Positions 21,501 through 35,444 of a stretch of DNA of 64,000 nt are shown here, in pieces. The notes beneath the pieces were generated by a model. The model was given only the letters and a program-made list of their open reading frames with translations, made no database searches and was not told the origin of the DNA. The translations under genes were made by a program, and so were the position numbers. Every line of letters starts with the position of its first letter. The stretch's first letter is position 1. The stretch spans positions 69,215,117 to 69,279,116 of the forward strand of contig CM060963.1 of the NCBI GenBank assembly GCA_030765045.1, read 5' to 3'. The DNA comes from Tenodera sinensis (Eukaryota; Arthropoda; Insecta; Mantodea; Mantidae).

Positions 21501-22016
21501 TATGGGTGCAAAAATTGATGGATAAGAAAGTCATGCAGGAAGAGAAACCACCTTAGCATTCGCCTACGGCTCCGAGGAACCTATGAAAAAGTCATGATCA
21601 GGGTGGACGATCGCCAGGAATCGAATATTTTACCTGGAATGATCATATATACGTTTCATGAAACAGCGAATGTCCATTCCATGAAGCAACAGCGGTGTAG
21701 ATTTTTTACTGCGTTTTTCAGGCAGAATATTGGAGAAAGATGTTGCTAAATGGTCTTCAGACATTTTACTCCTCTTATTGGCGTTGAGGCGTGTATTTGG
21801 GAGGTTTCCTTTTTTGTCATTCCTCCTTTTGGAGCAATCTTTTTATTTTTCCTTGAAACTATATACATCACTCAATCTTCCACATTAACTATACAACCCT
21901 GCTGCAATAGATAAATAGGTACAAGAGTATATTTTCTCTGCACATTATGTACCTAAACGCTTGCTATCGCAATTCCAAATACACTGTATTTGAATCGTCA
22001 CCTAAGGTCCATGTCG

Positions 22017-22215
22017 TCCTCCGTGGCCTAGAGGTAACATGGCAGGCTCTAGTTTACGAGGTCACAGGTTAAAATCGGGCGTAGCGCGATGGACTTTTTT
22101 GGGCGTAAAAGTCCTTTATAGCTTCCTTCGAAAGAGAAGTAAATCCAATAGTGCGGTGTTGTAGACTTTCGGCACGTAAAAGAACCTCAAGACCAGCAAT
22201 GTCCAACCTTGTCTC
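22017..22215 (+). repeat. tRNA-headed SINE (family SINE-2)
   Basis: The head TCCGTGGCCTAGAGGTAACA carries box A, and a box B-like CAGGTTAAAATCG follows. The body, with GAAAGAGAAGTAAATCC, GTGCGGTGTTGTAGACTT and AAAAGAACCTCAAG, matches the copy at 57577-57780. Confidence 0.8.
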
Positions 22216-22374
22216 TTTGGAGACGCTTACGTAATTAGCAGCTATTCCACACTCCATTCTACTCCACTCTTTCAGTTGGAAGGCGAATCAACTTTTGCTT
22301 GTGACATGTAGAAGCACAACCAGACGGTCAGTATCCAGTGACGGACAAAAGCAGGTGATTCCATGGCAGTTTCT

Positions 22375-22830
22375 TAGTTATAACTTGAATTTTCTGGGAA
22401 TGTCCTCGGAAGACCTCTTCATTCTCAATGACTTTTGCATAAATGGTACACAGTAACAGACAGAAAAAGTCTTACTAAATAAAAAATATGGATCTGATTA
22501 AAACAAAATTTATTTGAAATACGTTTTTTGAGTGAACCATTTCCGATATATTCTTTATTTGTGTGAATATGCCAATACTTACATTCTTCAAATAGTGGAA
22601 TATGTTATTCGTTTTTTATCTCTTGGTCTTAGAAAGTGAGCGGAATTTCAAAGGCATCGCACAGCAACCAGCTCTTAAAACATTTCGCTATCGCTTAAAG
22701 TCTATTGTATTCCCCTTGCATCTACAAGAAAATTAGCAATAAGATGCTCTCTGTAAATAATTATGTCGATTAAAATGTAGTAGATGGAGAAATAAGCATT
22801 TACAGGAATAGTGTGTATAAGAGTGTGTAT
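22375..22830 (-). repeat. H1 family partial copy
   Basis: Shared blocks include TTGAATTTTCTGGGAA, ATGACTTTTGCATAAATGG, GAGTGAACCATTTCC and CGCTTAAAGTCTATTGTATT. It covers the 5' half of H1 in reverse orientation and lacks the microsatellite portion. Confidence 0.8.
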
Positions 22831-23699
22831 AGCTCTACATATATTTGCGAACAGTGTTTCTCCAAATTGGACTATACTAAAAGCCTGTATCGTAATAGGT
22901 TACGTGACGATCACTTGGTGTATCTTCTAGCACTATGTACTACGAATTTTGGCGACAGATATTGATAAACTTCTTAAACACAAGCAGTACCAAAGAAATC
23001 ACTAATGAATAGAATTTATTGCATCACATTTGAAAGTGCATTTGTAAATCAAAAGCAACGTATATAATAACAAAACAGCCACTGTAACATAACACACGTC
23101 TGTGTGTTCAAGAGTGACGAAATCCGCCTACAGTGGAAGGAGGTAAATCCAACCTCCCCTCTTTCGCAAACATTGTACGTCACTGCTCAAGCCTGATGAA
23201 GACCCCACTGAACAAACGTAAGTGTATTTTACCTACGTCCGATATAGAACTGAACGCTCAGCAGTTAAAAACATCCACAAATAAAAACATTACACAAAAG
23301 AATGCTTTTCAGATCTTTTAGTACACGTAAATGTAAGCTTTTTTTATAAATGCTGGATGAGGAATTTCTATTCGGGCCAAAAGCTTCTTCTTTCAGTACG
23401 CAGGATAACCATCCTCGGCAATTGCAGATCTGCAAACTCCCGCTCTGCGCACCTCCTACTGAGACGGGCATAAAATAAATGTGCTACGCACTGTCAAAGA
23501 GTGTCACGTGTTATAATATACCAGTTTTATAATTCTCTACTAAATTATTCCTATCATCAATTTATATGTTGCAGAGAGTTGACATTGTGGCAACCGAACA
23601 CGAAGCAAAACAAATTTAAAAAAAGCAGCGTACTTAAATTCTACTACCTCTACTACTTATCTAGATATAGTAAGCCAGAGAAATACCATCAGCATATTT
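22831..23699. other. Unassigned AT-rich DNA
   Basis: No gene or recognised repeat family was seen. Confidence 0.4.
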
Positions 23700-23757
23700 A
23701 AGAATGTTTTTACTAGGGTGAGTAGAGAAAGTCATTAGTGCACTCGTCAGATTTTTA
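23700..23757 (-). repeat. H1 terminus fragment
   Basis: AAGAATG, a short gap, then GAGTAGAGAAAGTCATTAG and CGTCAGATTTTT match the H1 5' terminus in reverse orientation. Confidence 0.7.
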
Positions 23758-23764
23758 GGAAAAG

Positions 23765-24620
23765 ATCTTATATGAGTATGTGTGTATATGTGTGCATGTA
23801 TGTGTGTGAACAACATAGGCCAAAAATAAAACATCGGTACTTAAGTTTAAGAATACGACACGATTTTAAGAAAATACCCCCACCCCAAACTTCCTTTACA
23901 TGGAAGCTTAACCATTATGTTTTATTATCTTAAAAATGGCTCTAACGAATTTCATTAAAACACCATACGTTTAAAATATTTTATTCACAAAATAAATGCA
24001 TGTTTTAAATTCTATGGTTATATCCTGTGAAGTCCTCTTGATTGGTAAAATCATAAGAAAAAAAATGTCGTTAAAGCACAGAGTTTACGTTTGTTTGTAG
24101 TGTTTAACGCCCGCTTTTACTACTACGGCACCGCAGGCGGTGACACTGATGATACATGGAATGAAGATGGAGCACCGGTGGAATGAGATGGCGGGGGAAA
24201 CCGGAGTACCCGGAGAAAACCCGCCCTGACGCCGCTTCGTCCACCACGAATACCACATGCGGGTCCCTGGGATCGAACCCGGGCCGCCTAGGTGGTAGGC
24301 GAGCACGCTAACACAGAGTTTACGTCAGGTTATTTCTTGAGATAACCGTTTCCAAGATTTTGAATTTTCAAATAATGTATAATTTTCTCAACGGTTTTTT
24401 TCCTTTATTTTCTCGTGATCTTACAAATAAAATCATGGAATCCCTAAGCCATTACACAGTGAAATGCTCTTTAAAACTCTGACCTTATCATCGCTTTTTC
24501 TTATATATCCCACGGAAAGTGCGTAAAATGGACATGTGTAAGAATAATTTATGTAAGAGTGAATAGACAGTCATGTGAAGTAGCATACTCATAAATAAAA
24601 CGCTAGAATATTCTCTTAAA
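23765..24620 (-). mobile_element. H1 copy split by a nested SINE
   Basis: It begins in a degenerate GT-rich region (GTGTGTATATGTGTGC), then GAACAACATAGGCC, CTTCCTTTACATGGAAG and AAAAATGGCTCTAACG as in other copies. A SINE-4 insertion (24091-24311) interrupts it. It resumes at 24326 and ends near AGAGTGAATAGACAGTCATG. Confidence 0.75.
24091..24311 (-). mobile_element. tRNA-headed SINE (family SINE-4) with 14-bp target duplication
   Basis: The flanks are identical: CACAGAGTTTACGT at 24077-24090 and 24312-24325. On the minus strand it starts GTTAGCGTGCTCGCCTACC, with box B GGGTTCGATCCC, and ends in an A/C-rich tail (AACACTACAAACAAA). The body contains GGGGGAAACCGGAGTACCCG. The long duplication indicates LINE-mediated retrotransposition and fixes the boundaries. 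Confidence 0.95.
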
Positions 24621-25780
24621 AAGATTAAACTTCCTTTTCCACAGCAGATTTTTATACAAATACGACACAGGCTTTGCAAAAATGAAAACTGTTTATTTCT
24701 ATAACCTCTTCTTTTTCAATTTATTACACATTGGAAACAAGGAAAACCCTCAGATACCCAGCACTTAAAGTGTTTTGATATACCCAATATAAAAAATAAA
24801 ATTAAAAGCAATGTTAGCTCTGATCGTCGTAAAGTCAGAAATTTCATTCGAATATCTCGCACGCTGATCTTCAGCTTTTCGTCAGCCCAACATTTCCAGA
24901 ACAGCAATTGTTGACCACTGGAATATTTTCTTATTCTAGAAGAACAGTTGTGACCACAGCAAATACCCGCATTCATCTCCAGAGTTGCATTTCACGAAAT
25001 TACAAATGTAAAATTTAAAACTTCGAAAAATTTTCAGCCTACAAAATGCAAACAAAGTGAAATTGTTATAAAATGTTTATTATAAGAATATGCTAGTGAA
25101 ACACAGTCATTTCAATTAGTAACCTTGCAAAATAACTTCTGTATTTTAACAAAACCGTGTCGTTTTCAAATTCCCAGACACTAAGGCGGCATGGAGTGCA
25201 CCTTGGGGTGCAGAAAAGGTAATATCTCTTTCTCTGAAATAGTGTTTTTCCTTCTCGCATGCTTCTGAATTTATCTAATTCAAATTCCACCCTGTTCTTA
25301 CCAATTCTAAGTATACGTCTTAAAATAAATTACAAACAACAAGCATGCACCAATGCCAGAGGTTCTATTCAGTGTGAAGAAAAGAAGGGCTCAAAAATAG
25401 GTATATTTGAATAATTCTACTTTAATTCGTGTAAACAGATGAGGTAGAGGGAGGGAGGAATGATGAGAAATAAATTGCCTGTTGCCTTAAAATGCACAAC
25501 CAACACAACATTAATTAAAGTCAAACTTTTATTGTGAAATACACAAGGAAAAGAAGTTTAAAATCATTAACATAATTGAACAGAGATTTAGCGGCAAGAA
25601 CTGGTGAAGTGTGTAGTATACCTCGAGAAACTGAGTATCTCTGGTAGAAAAATGAGCCAGAAAGAAGCTACTATTCCAATTTCCATAATGCTTATGTTAA
25701 AGGGTACTTAGACACGAACAACAAAGTATATATTTTAATAATATAAATTATACATGCCTACTATATCTATGATATATTAG
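24621..25780. other. Unassigned AT-rich DNA
   Basis: No gene or family member could be supported. Confidence 0.4.
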
Positions 25781-26034
<254 letters not shown>

Positions 26035-26740
26035 GCATAATGATGACTGGATATTGTGGCAGTGAAAAGCTGTCGCTGAAAAGATTTATTTTATAATCAC
26101 CCTGATTAACTTTGGGTAGTAAAACTATGTTAGTATATAGGAAATCAAAAAAAAAGAGGAAAATGCTGCCCCGCGACGTGTAACAAGGAAGAACAAGTGT
26201 TTAAGTTAACTGTAGTCGGGCGTGGTAGGAAGCAAATGTTTAGGATAAAGCCAAGTAGGAATTATAAAAGAGGAAGTTAAGTGAGGAAAGGATGTGGAAG
26301 TGATAAAGAGATAAGAAATTGAATTAGTGACGTGTAGGAAATGATTAGTAAATGATTAAGCATAGGAAAAAAGTTCATCGGCAGTCCAGGAAGTACTAAA
26401 GAAAACAGAAATACAACCTGTACTGATGTTTTATACTTGCCCATTTGTTTGCGTATTAGGAGAAGTTTCATGCCTTATTAGGAATATCGCCGAGTTAAAC
26501 AAATTGCAGTTCTAGGAGTAAATGGAGTAATTCCATTAAGCATACGAAGGAAGTAAACCGTCACTCACAGTTTAAAAACCAACCCACGCAAGACTGGCTA
26601 AATCAGCCAGTTTATTACATTTTTATGCAGATTGTTACAGACAGAGAAAATAAAAGAAATTCCCGATAGTTTCGGGTATGGAGAATTTTCTGTTTTACCC
26701 GTAAACATGTCAGTCTTATATAAAGAGGTTGCTAATTATA
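26035..26740. other. Unassigned DNA
   Basis: No recognised gene or repeat. One purine-rich stretch at 26150-26350. Confidence 0.4.
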
Positions 26741-26749
26741 TCTCTCTCT

Positions 26750-26815
<66 letters not shown>
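26741..26815. repeat. (CT)n microsatellite
   Basis: About 75 bp of CT dinucleotide with a single GCG interruption near its left end. Confidence 0.97.
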
Positions 26816-26816
<1 letters not shown>

Positions 26817-26974
26817 GACACACGTACCTTTTTTCCTACAAATACAATTAATTTTGTTTCCTCTACCTAGCATAGATCATCAATGCGATGAAAGAAAATT
26901 TGAATTTTGATTAGTCTCGGCCCAAAATAGCAGTGAAATTAGCAAATTACTTTACCGCAGCGACGGTAAAACCC

Positions 26975-27298
26975 TAAAACCCTAGCGCAACATGAAGGAC
27001 CAAGACTTGCCGCCCAGCCGCTGTGTCTCCCACCTCTGCCCACTGCAAGCGTTATTGGTGGTGTGCAGTACTGGAGGGTGGGACGTGGTCAGCGTCCGAG
27101 CCCTCCCTGCCAGTTATACAGCATTCTCGACCTGGGGCCGCTACTTCTCCATCAAGTAGCTCCTCAATTGGTCCCCCCGGGACCTAACGAGGCTGACTGC
27201 ACCTCGTGCCACACCTCCCGGAGGGTATAAAATTCCCATGCTGGTACCGGGGATCGAACCCAGAGGCAAGCGCGCTACCAACTGCGCTACGGAGGCGG
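26975..27298 (-). repeat. tRNA-headed SINE (family SINE-3), near full length
   Basis: On the minus strand the head reads CCTCCGTAGCGCAGTTGG (box A) and GGGTTCGATCCCCGG (box B). The body, with CTCCTCAATTGGTCC, GGGACCTAACGAG and CCACCTCTGCCCACTGC on the plus strand, matches 61397-61733 and the scrap at 14998-15075. Confidence 0.88.
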
Positions 27299-27599
27299 TC
27301 TTTCTTCAATTTAAGATTAATCGGCGTTTGTCTATTGCAATTGAACAGATTAAGCATTCACGCGTATGAAGTATCATACATCATTCTCATTTGGTAAGCC
27401 GAGTTTAGCGGAATCAAGTTTAAATTCCATTTTATTCGTTAAATAATGTTCATAAATATCATTCAAGGATCTGAGTTCATACTTGTGAATTTATCGACAA
27501 TCTCAGAACCTTTTTTTTTTTAAGTTTATCACCCTTTCAATTGGAAATGCATACGCACGATGAATGAAATAGCTTAAATGGTACTCAAATGAGCCTGTG

Positions 27600-27757
27600 T
27601 TCCATAGAACTTAAAGTCATTCGACATTTGTCTTCTCATAATAAGGGAAACCCGCGGAAAAACCTTGTTCGGATAATTCACCCTGACCGAGATTCGAATT
27701 CAGGATCTCTTGAATATGAACCAAACACGCTACCACCACACCACAGAGGCGGGCAGT
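27600..27757 (-). repeat. tRNA-headed SINE, unnamed family
   Basis: The minus-strand head GCCTCTGTGGTGTGGTGGTAG is followed by box B-like GAATTCGAATCTCGG. The body has AAACCCGCGGAAAAACC on the plus strand, as in the related SINE-4 bodies. Confidence 0.65.
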
Positions 27758-29559
27758 CTTAGAACTAGTATTATATTATTTGTGATAACCTGCTGATATT
27801 GTATGAAAACAAGTATTAATGGCCAGAAAAGGTCATATAAATGTTGTATGTCAGATGTTTTATTTTTCCCCTTTATGTAGAACAATTTCGCCGGTTAAAG
27901 TAGAAATTAAACTGTTATGTGATTAAAATTCGTTAAATTAAAACTTTACTTTGAAGTTCTGTGTTTGTATTTGCTCTAAATAATTTTAAGACCATATATT
28001 TCAAGAATTATGAAGAAAATGCACATGAGTGCAAATATTGTTGGTGTAAAAGAATGTCGAAACTAAATGAATCGGTACATTACAAATCTGGGCAAGAAGA
28101 GCATATTTTCAAAATTGTTTAATTTTATCGTCAATTATATAGTTTGATAATCCGTAATTAATAAAGGTACAGGCATTACTTTATGATAATTTTAAAAGCT
28201 TGCTTTTCGTTGAAATCCATGATGGAATGACTTACAAGGATCTAATGCTGCATCTGTACACATTTTATAAATGCATAATGTTTCTAACAGCACCATTGAA
28301 GTATAGATAACTTCTGTCTATGTAAAGTGATCTTCTCTCTTTTTTTAATGTTTAATTAACATTTAGGAATCTGTAGAAATCTTAAATAAAGTGGATCAAG
28401 GATGCAAACTGAGGTAGGGGTCCTTAGAGCCAAGAGTTGCCAGAACTTTGTAATAATATAAATATTGGGTGTTGCAGGATGGAAGTCAGACTACTAACCC
28501 TATATCACAAGAGTAGTGGAATCACAGACTGAGTCTAAGAACAGCATAATTCTGCGTTCTCTACATAAATCAATAAATGTTTCATAGTAAGTCATAGTGG
28601 TTCGAAAGGAACTTGTAATTTATGGCAAAGGATGTTTTCGTTTTAAACGTACCTTTGTAGTTGTTTAAAACTACAGGGCTTGTTGCGTGATTTTTATTAA
28701 ATTTAAAAACGCATTAGTCAACGTTTTCAGTGCGTCTGTTGTTAAATTGGCGTTTCTATTTCTCTGAAATGTGTAAAATTGTCCCAGATTTAATCAGAGT
28801 AATTCTCGTCACAATAAGGAAGAGTTCCTGCCAGCACAACGCAGTTATAATTGCTGCACTAGCTGCAGATGGGAAACTCCGAGAGAGATTGACGTATACA
28901 CAGGTGGAATTTTCCATAAGGACCAAGGAATAATCTGCAGGAACAAAGCTGAAGGAACAAAGCTGCAGGAACTGCGATTTTCCAAGCAATTAATTTCGTC
29001 GGTTTCCAATCCACATAACACATTGTCGTCACCTGCGAGTGATGGCATATTAAAAATAGTTTCAGTGTTGCTCTAAAGATAGCAGTAGTGTAGAAATAGA
29101 ACGAAAGGAACTCTTTGTCCTGTGGCAATAACCTTCTGAACTCTTGCACGCCGCTGAACATCGTCGCTAATACCGATGACGCACACAACAAAAAATAATG
29201 TCATGCTGGAAGTACATGAATAAACAACACCTAACCAAACGTTTAAGCATGCTATTAATTGTTTAAAATCACTAAGTTATGACGCATTTTCTAGTTTATA
29301 AGAAGCAAGGAATATGTTTGTTTCCTCAATTTATAACGAGATATTCCTTAATTCTCCCAAATTACACACTAATTACAAAGAGTTTTTAAACTTTGTTTAA
29401 CTTAACTAAACTGGAATCAATATATTATTAGATCCAAAAATTCGATATCGTTAATTCTTGTTCGCTTTTAAATCCTACTATAAATGACATAGCATGCGAT
29501 GGACAATGACGATACATGCAGTGAAACAATATATTGGGAAAGTAAACTTGGGAAAGAAA
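27758..29559. other. Unassigned AT-rich DNA
   Basis: No gene is supported. A short direct repeat GGAACAAAGCTG occurs twice at 28938-28970. Overlapping frames of up to 110 codons on the minus strand at 28845-29191 have no domain. Confidence 0.4.
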
Positions 29560-29880
29560 CATTCTAGACCTATGTTTATACATATAATATATTTATTTAT
29601 TCACATTCATATGTGTATGTATGTTTTTGTATCTGTCTACCAACATCATAACCCTAAAATGGATACTAGAATACACTACATTACATACTGAAATCTGTTA
29701 GGAATATAGGGGACGACATTCATGAAATTTCGACCATAAACTATCCTTTACACAGGACAATGTTCATAATTGCTTATACTCTCAGAAACTGAAGCAATAT
29801 CTGTAATTAAATTTCATTTTTTCAACACTAGCATGACAAATAAAATGCATATTTTGACATTTTGCAAATTTTTGTTGAAT
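29560..29880 (-). repeat. H1 family, strongly diverged copy
   Basis: A degenerate GTATGTATGTTTTTGTATC tract is followed by AACATCATAACCCTAAAA, AACTATCCTTTACACAGG and GACAAATAAAATGCATATTT, in the same order as in intact copies. Confidence 0.55.
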
Positions 29881-30048
29881 TTAAGGTGACTGAAGAGCCA
29901 TAACACAGATGTAAAATAAAATCGCAGACAGCATTAAAAGGTATTATTTATGTAAAAACGTTTCTATTTCTGTTCTGTTTTGAATTTTCTCAGATGAAAA
30001 TCTTCTCTGAGAAAAGAGAAGATTTTTCTTTCTGTCTGTCCTTTTTTC

Positions 30049-30270
<222 letters not shown>

Positions 30271-30354
30271 TTTATTATTATGTAATAAACTTTTTATTTT
30301 CTCTACTACATACTTCGCAGGTAAGGAAGGTATTACAATGCTTCTAAAAAAATA

Positions 30355-30850
30355 GACGATTTTCACCGGAAATGCATTCTTTGAAGCCTCCTTAACAAAT
30401 AAAAGAATACATTTTTAGAATAAGGTCCGTGGGTGTTATTCTGTGTTGTACGTATGTTTGTGAACAACATAATCCAAGAACGAAATATCACATGAATGCC
30501 AAACTTGACATTTGGATTCAGCATCTTCCGAAGAGACGACACGAAGATTCCTCTCTATCCAAAACTACCCTTTGGGAGGAATATTTTCGAAATTTTAGAT
30601 TTTCAAGAATGCCTCTAAGGATTTTGATTCAAATATCACATGTTTAAGATAGTTACATGAAAAATAAAATGTATGTATGTTTATTTTATGCGAGTAGTCT
30701 GTGAAGCATATGAAAGTAATTTTGTACAACTGTGTACACCTGATACAACAAGATTTATATCTTTAGAACGCACTATTTACTTGAAATAATATTTTGTGGC
30801 ATTGGCCATTTCCGGGATATTCACTGTTATTGGTTTGAATTCTCAGTACT
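30355..30850 (-). repeat. H1 family partial copy
   Basis: TTTTCACCGGAAATGCATTC, TTTTTAGAATAAGGTCCGTG, GAACAACATAATCC and AAAACTACCCTTTGGG are in family order, followed by GGCCATTTCCGGGATATTC. The microsatellite is reduced to GTACGTATGTTTGTG. Confidence 0.7.
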
Positions 30851-31449
30851 TTATTAGTATCTCAGTATTCAGTTGTTTCTTGTGAAGTCAGCTATTTTCA
30901 GGTCAGATTATAGCAACCAATTTGTTAAACATTTGACCATCGATTTGGTTTTCTCTACCCCCTTTGTGCTCAGAAAGAAATGCGTAGTGAAATTATCTAT
31001 CCAGAGGTTTATCTCAATATCATAAAGTATGAAAACTAACCTTAGGTAAGAATTGTTGGTACAAGCTGTGTAAAAATAAACTATAATAGGTAGAGATATT
31101 TAGGTGCACTTATAATACGATTTGTTTTGTTTTTACTTAAAAACTCCCCTCTAGTTACATGGTACTATATTTTATGTTCTAGCAACATTTTTTTCGTGTA
31201 TATCAGTGCGCTTGCCGAGATCCGCTTATGTTCACGTTGAAGTCCTTAATGATCACTGGCGTGCATGCTGTGCGACTATAAACGATCCTTCACACACATT
31301 TAACAGCAGCCTAAAAAAGAACGAAAATACACTAAAATTCATAAAGCGGATACAAAGATCATTGCAAAGGATTCTTCTGGATAGTATAGGTTATTGTAGT
31401 TTAAACTTTAATGGCAGCTAATATCTAACCACCATTACTCTCTTTCCTG

Positions 31450-31990
31450 TAGCACAAATAAATTTTCCTCTTCTTCTTCGCTTCATGATTTTCGCCAAGT
31501 GGCTGTTCTGGCCTTCTCCCATCACTGCCTTGGTCATCCAGGATCACGTCGTCCTCTAGGTTTATAAGAGAGCATTATTTTTGGCATTACCTATCATCCA
31601 TTCTGGTCAGATGTTCCTTCCATTTGTACCTGCATCTGTCTGTTTATTTTTTCTTTTATTTTTTTTTTCCGTTTTTACCACCGATTTAAGAAATCTCATT
31701 TCTGACGTCTAAATACGTCTATAATCTTTTGTTTTTTTCCATTAATTTCCAAGATTCACAGCCATAGATCAAGGCAGATACTGCCATTACTTTATAGAAC
31801 TTCATCTTAGTGTCTATTCGAGTTGTTTTTAATGTTCTTTTAATTGTTCCACACATCATTTTATATCTGATTAATTTATTTCAAATATCTTGATCAAAAT
31901 TATAAGCAGTAATATTGCAGCCTAAATAACTAAAACGTAATTATTCCAGGCATTTATCTTCTAACACAATTTTTACTCTTATAGGATATT
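31450..31990 (-). pseudogene. Decayed non-LTR retrotransposon, C-terminal reverse-transcriptase region
   Basis: The minus strand reads, with stops and shifts, KIVLEDKCLE, FSYLGCNIT, MCGTIKRTLK, then KFYKVMAVSALIYGCESW, then YKPRGRRDPG. These are the conserved C-terminal blocks (YLG, KFYKVMAVP..LYG.E.W, GRRD.GRPR) of a LINE group common in insects. The element is 5' truncated and not functional. Its endonuclease and catalytic RT core are absent. Confidence 0.75.
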
Positions 31991-32539
31991 TACCCTGAAA
32001 TGCGATGATTTTAGTTGTCCATAGCAAAGCTGGGCGGATTTAATGGACAAGTAAATTTTGTGGGCGCAAATGATATTTGTATCACCGGCTTTACAGCGTG
32101 ATTTCACAGCATGTATAACTGTACAGCACCGTAAACCTCTGATTGAATTTTGTGTTGACCAGCTCTTACTGCCACCCGCCATTAAATTTTGCGTCACACA
32201 AAGTAGTATTTTAGTAGGAGTAGGAGCGAAATGAGATTTCGACACTTTGACTTTGTGTAACTATTCTCCTTGTGTGTCGCCTGCGATAGGGATAGGTGAG
32301 ATCAAAGGAGACAGAGCGTCCGATCCAGGAGTCATGACAGAGCAGAGGGAAAGCTCCTTAAATTGAAGCTCCCTGATGTCAGCTGGAACAATCGTCATGC
32401 ACGCTTTCATAATGGCCTTCCACAGAGGATCCCTCTTTCCTTCATGCGGCACCCAGACATCTGTCACACGTTGTCACTCTAGAAGAACGATGTGGATGAC
32501 GAGTAAAGTGAAATGGAAGAAGAAATTCGGAGGATGAAA
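31991..32539. other. Unassigned, partly GC-rich
   Basis: The minus strand at 32261-32467 is open for 68 codons and reads like a protein scrap, but it matches no family I recognise. It may be part of another retroelement. Confidence 0.3.
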
Positions 32540-32559
32540 AGAAAGTTCCCAGATTCATT

Positions 32560-32660
32560 TAGCAACCCGGAGAACCCATGGGTCAGGAAGGCTGGCCGGG
32601 GGGATCGAACCGATAACCTCCCGGAAGCGAAACACTCGCGCTACCGCCTGCGTCTCCTCG
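32560..32660 (-). repeat. tRNA-like SINE head fragment
   Basis: The minus strand reads GACGCAGGCGGTAGCGCGAG, then box B-like CGGTTCGATCCCC. The body CCCGGAGAACCC on the plus strand resembles SINE-4. Confidence 0.55.
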
Positions 32661-33299
32661 CTCCCTTTGCCATTAATGTTAGAGGGAATTTCCTACCTTG
32701 GCTATGTGTCGTGGACTTACGACAGACAGTGCAAAACATCAAGGCTGCAATTATGGCACACAGAACAATACAAGAATAAACGTATTATTCCTTTGTGTCG
32801 CCATCGTGTGGGACAAATAAAACGAGCTACATGACATCTACGCCCTCATTCAAAAGTTTTGCTCTGTGAACAGGATTTCTCTACTTAATTTCCAGGGTGG
32901 GGGAAAGTTTGAGTGCGGCACTTTCAACCTTTTTCAGTCCACTACAAATTCACATATAGTAATCATACATAAAGTAAATACTTATATTTAGGATATACGT
33001 TTACCTAGAAATCATTTCAAGGTAAAGGCATCAGGTCATGAGGATAGTCAAATAATTCGAATTTTATGTTAATTTCTCTAATTTTAAGACCTCATCTTTC
33101 TTTACAAAGGACTGTATAGTCTACGCAACAGGAGATAAAAAGTTGGAATTTTAAAAAGCTGTGACACACAGAGATAGGATCTGCACATGCCAACTGATAA
33201 TAATTTACAGTTATTCACAAAGGGGTCTTATTTCACTTGCATTATATATAAAAGAATTACGTACGACCAAGAATAAATTCAAGTCACCAATCATTACTC
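32661..33299. other. Unassigned DNA
   Basis: No recognisable gene or family member. Confidence 0.35.
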
Positions 33300-33720
33300 A
33301 CACCTCCCATGAATGAAAATGAATGAATGAAAATAGCCTGTGATGTCCCATTGAGGGTAAAGGCCTCCTACAAGTAGGGGTAGCTGCTCTAAAACACTCA
33401 CGCGGTGAGCTAGTCCGCGTAAGAGGGTATCGTACTTAATACACTAAACATGGTCACTTAATTGTTGTTCTAGTTATTTCCACTCCTGTCTGTTTCCGGC
33501 TATGGTGGTCCACTGTCTTCCTACTTGTTTTCTGAACAAGTCCGACCATTTGCTTCTTGGTCTTCCTGGGAGTCTCTTGCCGATGTAAGGGTCCCCATGT
33601 GGTAGCTCGTGCGGTCCATCTGTCATCTTGCAGCCTCATCACGTGGCCGCCCCATTTCCACTTGGTCTTCGTAGCCTGTTGTGCTATGTCTACTGTTGCT
33701 GACATCTTATCAAACACCTC
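33300..33720 (-). pseudogene. Non-LTR (RTE-like) retrotransposon 3' end
   Basis: The minus-strand frame at 33454-33717 (87 codons) contains KWKWGGHVMRLQDDRWTARA, the conserved W-x-GHV-x-R-x-DDRW block of the LINE C-terminus. The tail QKTSRKTVDHHSRKQTG corresponds to the usual 'A-x-DR' end. The 3' UTR continues to 33300 and ends in (TTCA)-type repeats (ATGAATGAAAATGAATGAAT on the plus strand), a typical RTE 3' terminus. It is severely 5' truncated. Confidence 0.78.
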
Positions 33721-34003
33721 CCATACTGGGGGGAAATTTCATTCTTGCAAAATCAGTATAATAATTCATTTACATTGTAAATATGATTGATATGAATGTT
33801 CTAAGGAAGCGTGTTTGCACTACTCTTGCAATTAATTTTATTTTATGTCAAACTGACTCCCCTGAAAATTTATCAGAGTTAATATGTAAATAACGAAGTA
33901 TACCACCATCAAATGTAGATACCACAAAAGTTGTTCCCGACATGATCTACATCCTAGAGTTACAACACTTTGCTCTAATCTCATGAAAGGATCTACAGAT
34001 CGA

Positions 34004-34925
<922 letters not shown>

Positions 34926-34949
34926 TCGAAAGCAACTCTTATGTTCTCT

Positions 34950-35330
34950 ACTACGTATTTATATTAAGTAGAGGATGAATTGCATATTTCATGCACATTT
35001 TGGGCTTCTAAAATAAAAAAAAAAAAACACGTTTAGAAAAAGGTCTGCATGTGTGCGTGCTCGCACGCGCACGAGTGCGTCTGTTAGTGAATAGCATAAC
35101 TGAAAAAGAAAAGGTCGACACAAAGAGTTAAGAAAATCCTCCAATCCAAACTATCCTTCATATGGAAAAAAGATTGGAAATACTTATTTCCTTAAAAATG
35201 GCTCTAACAATTCTAAGATGTCTTCACGACAATGAAATGTGTATTTTGTATTTTTTGGGAATAGCCTCTGAGGTCTTCTTAATTCTGGATGACTTCCACA
35301 TAACTGGTAAAGAGATAGCCACAGCGTTTA
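34950..35330 (-). repeat. H1 family partial copy
   Basis: TCTCTACTACGTATTTATAT, AAGTAGAGGATGAATTGCAT, GAATAGCATAACTGAAAAAG and AAAAATGGCTCTAACAATTC. The microsatellite is replaced by a degenerate GTGTGCGTGCTCGCACGCGC. It lies directly after the preceding copy in the same orientation. Confidence 0.8.
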
Positions 35331-35444
35331 AGGAACACTCCTGGGTTATATAGATTTATCGGTCACCGTCAGGGAAACTTCTGCTTAGCATTTCTGCGTT
35401 TCACGGCAGAATTGCGGACCAAATGGGGGGGGGGGGGGAGGGGG

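Noticed and set aside
28845..29191. Overlapping minus-strand frames of up to 110 codons
   Set aside because: Several frames are open over the same bases, which indicates a chance lack of stops and no true coding region. No family matched.
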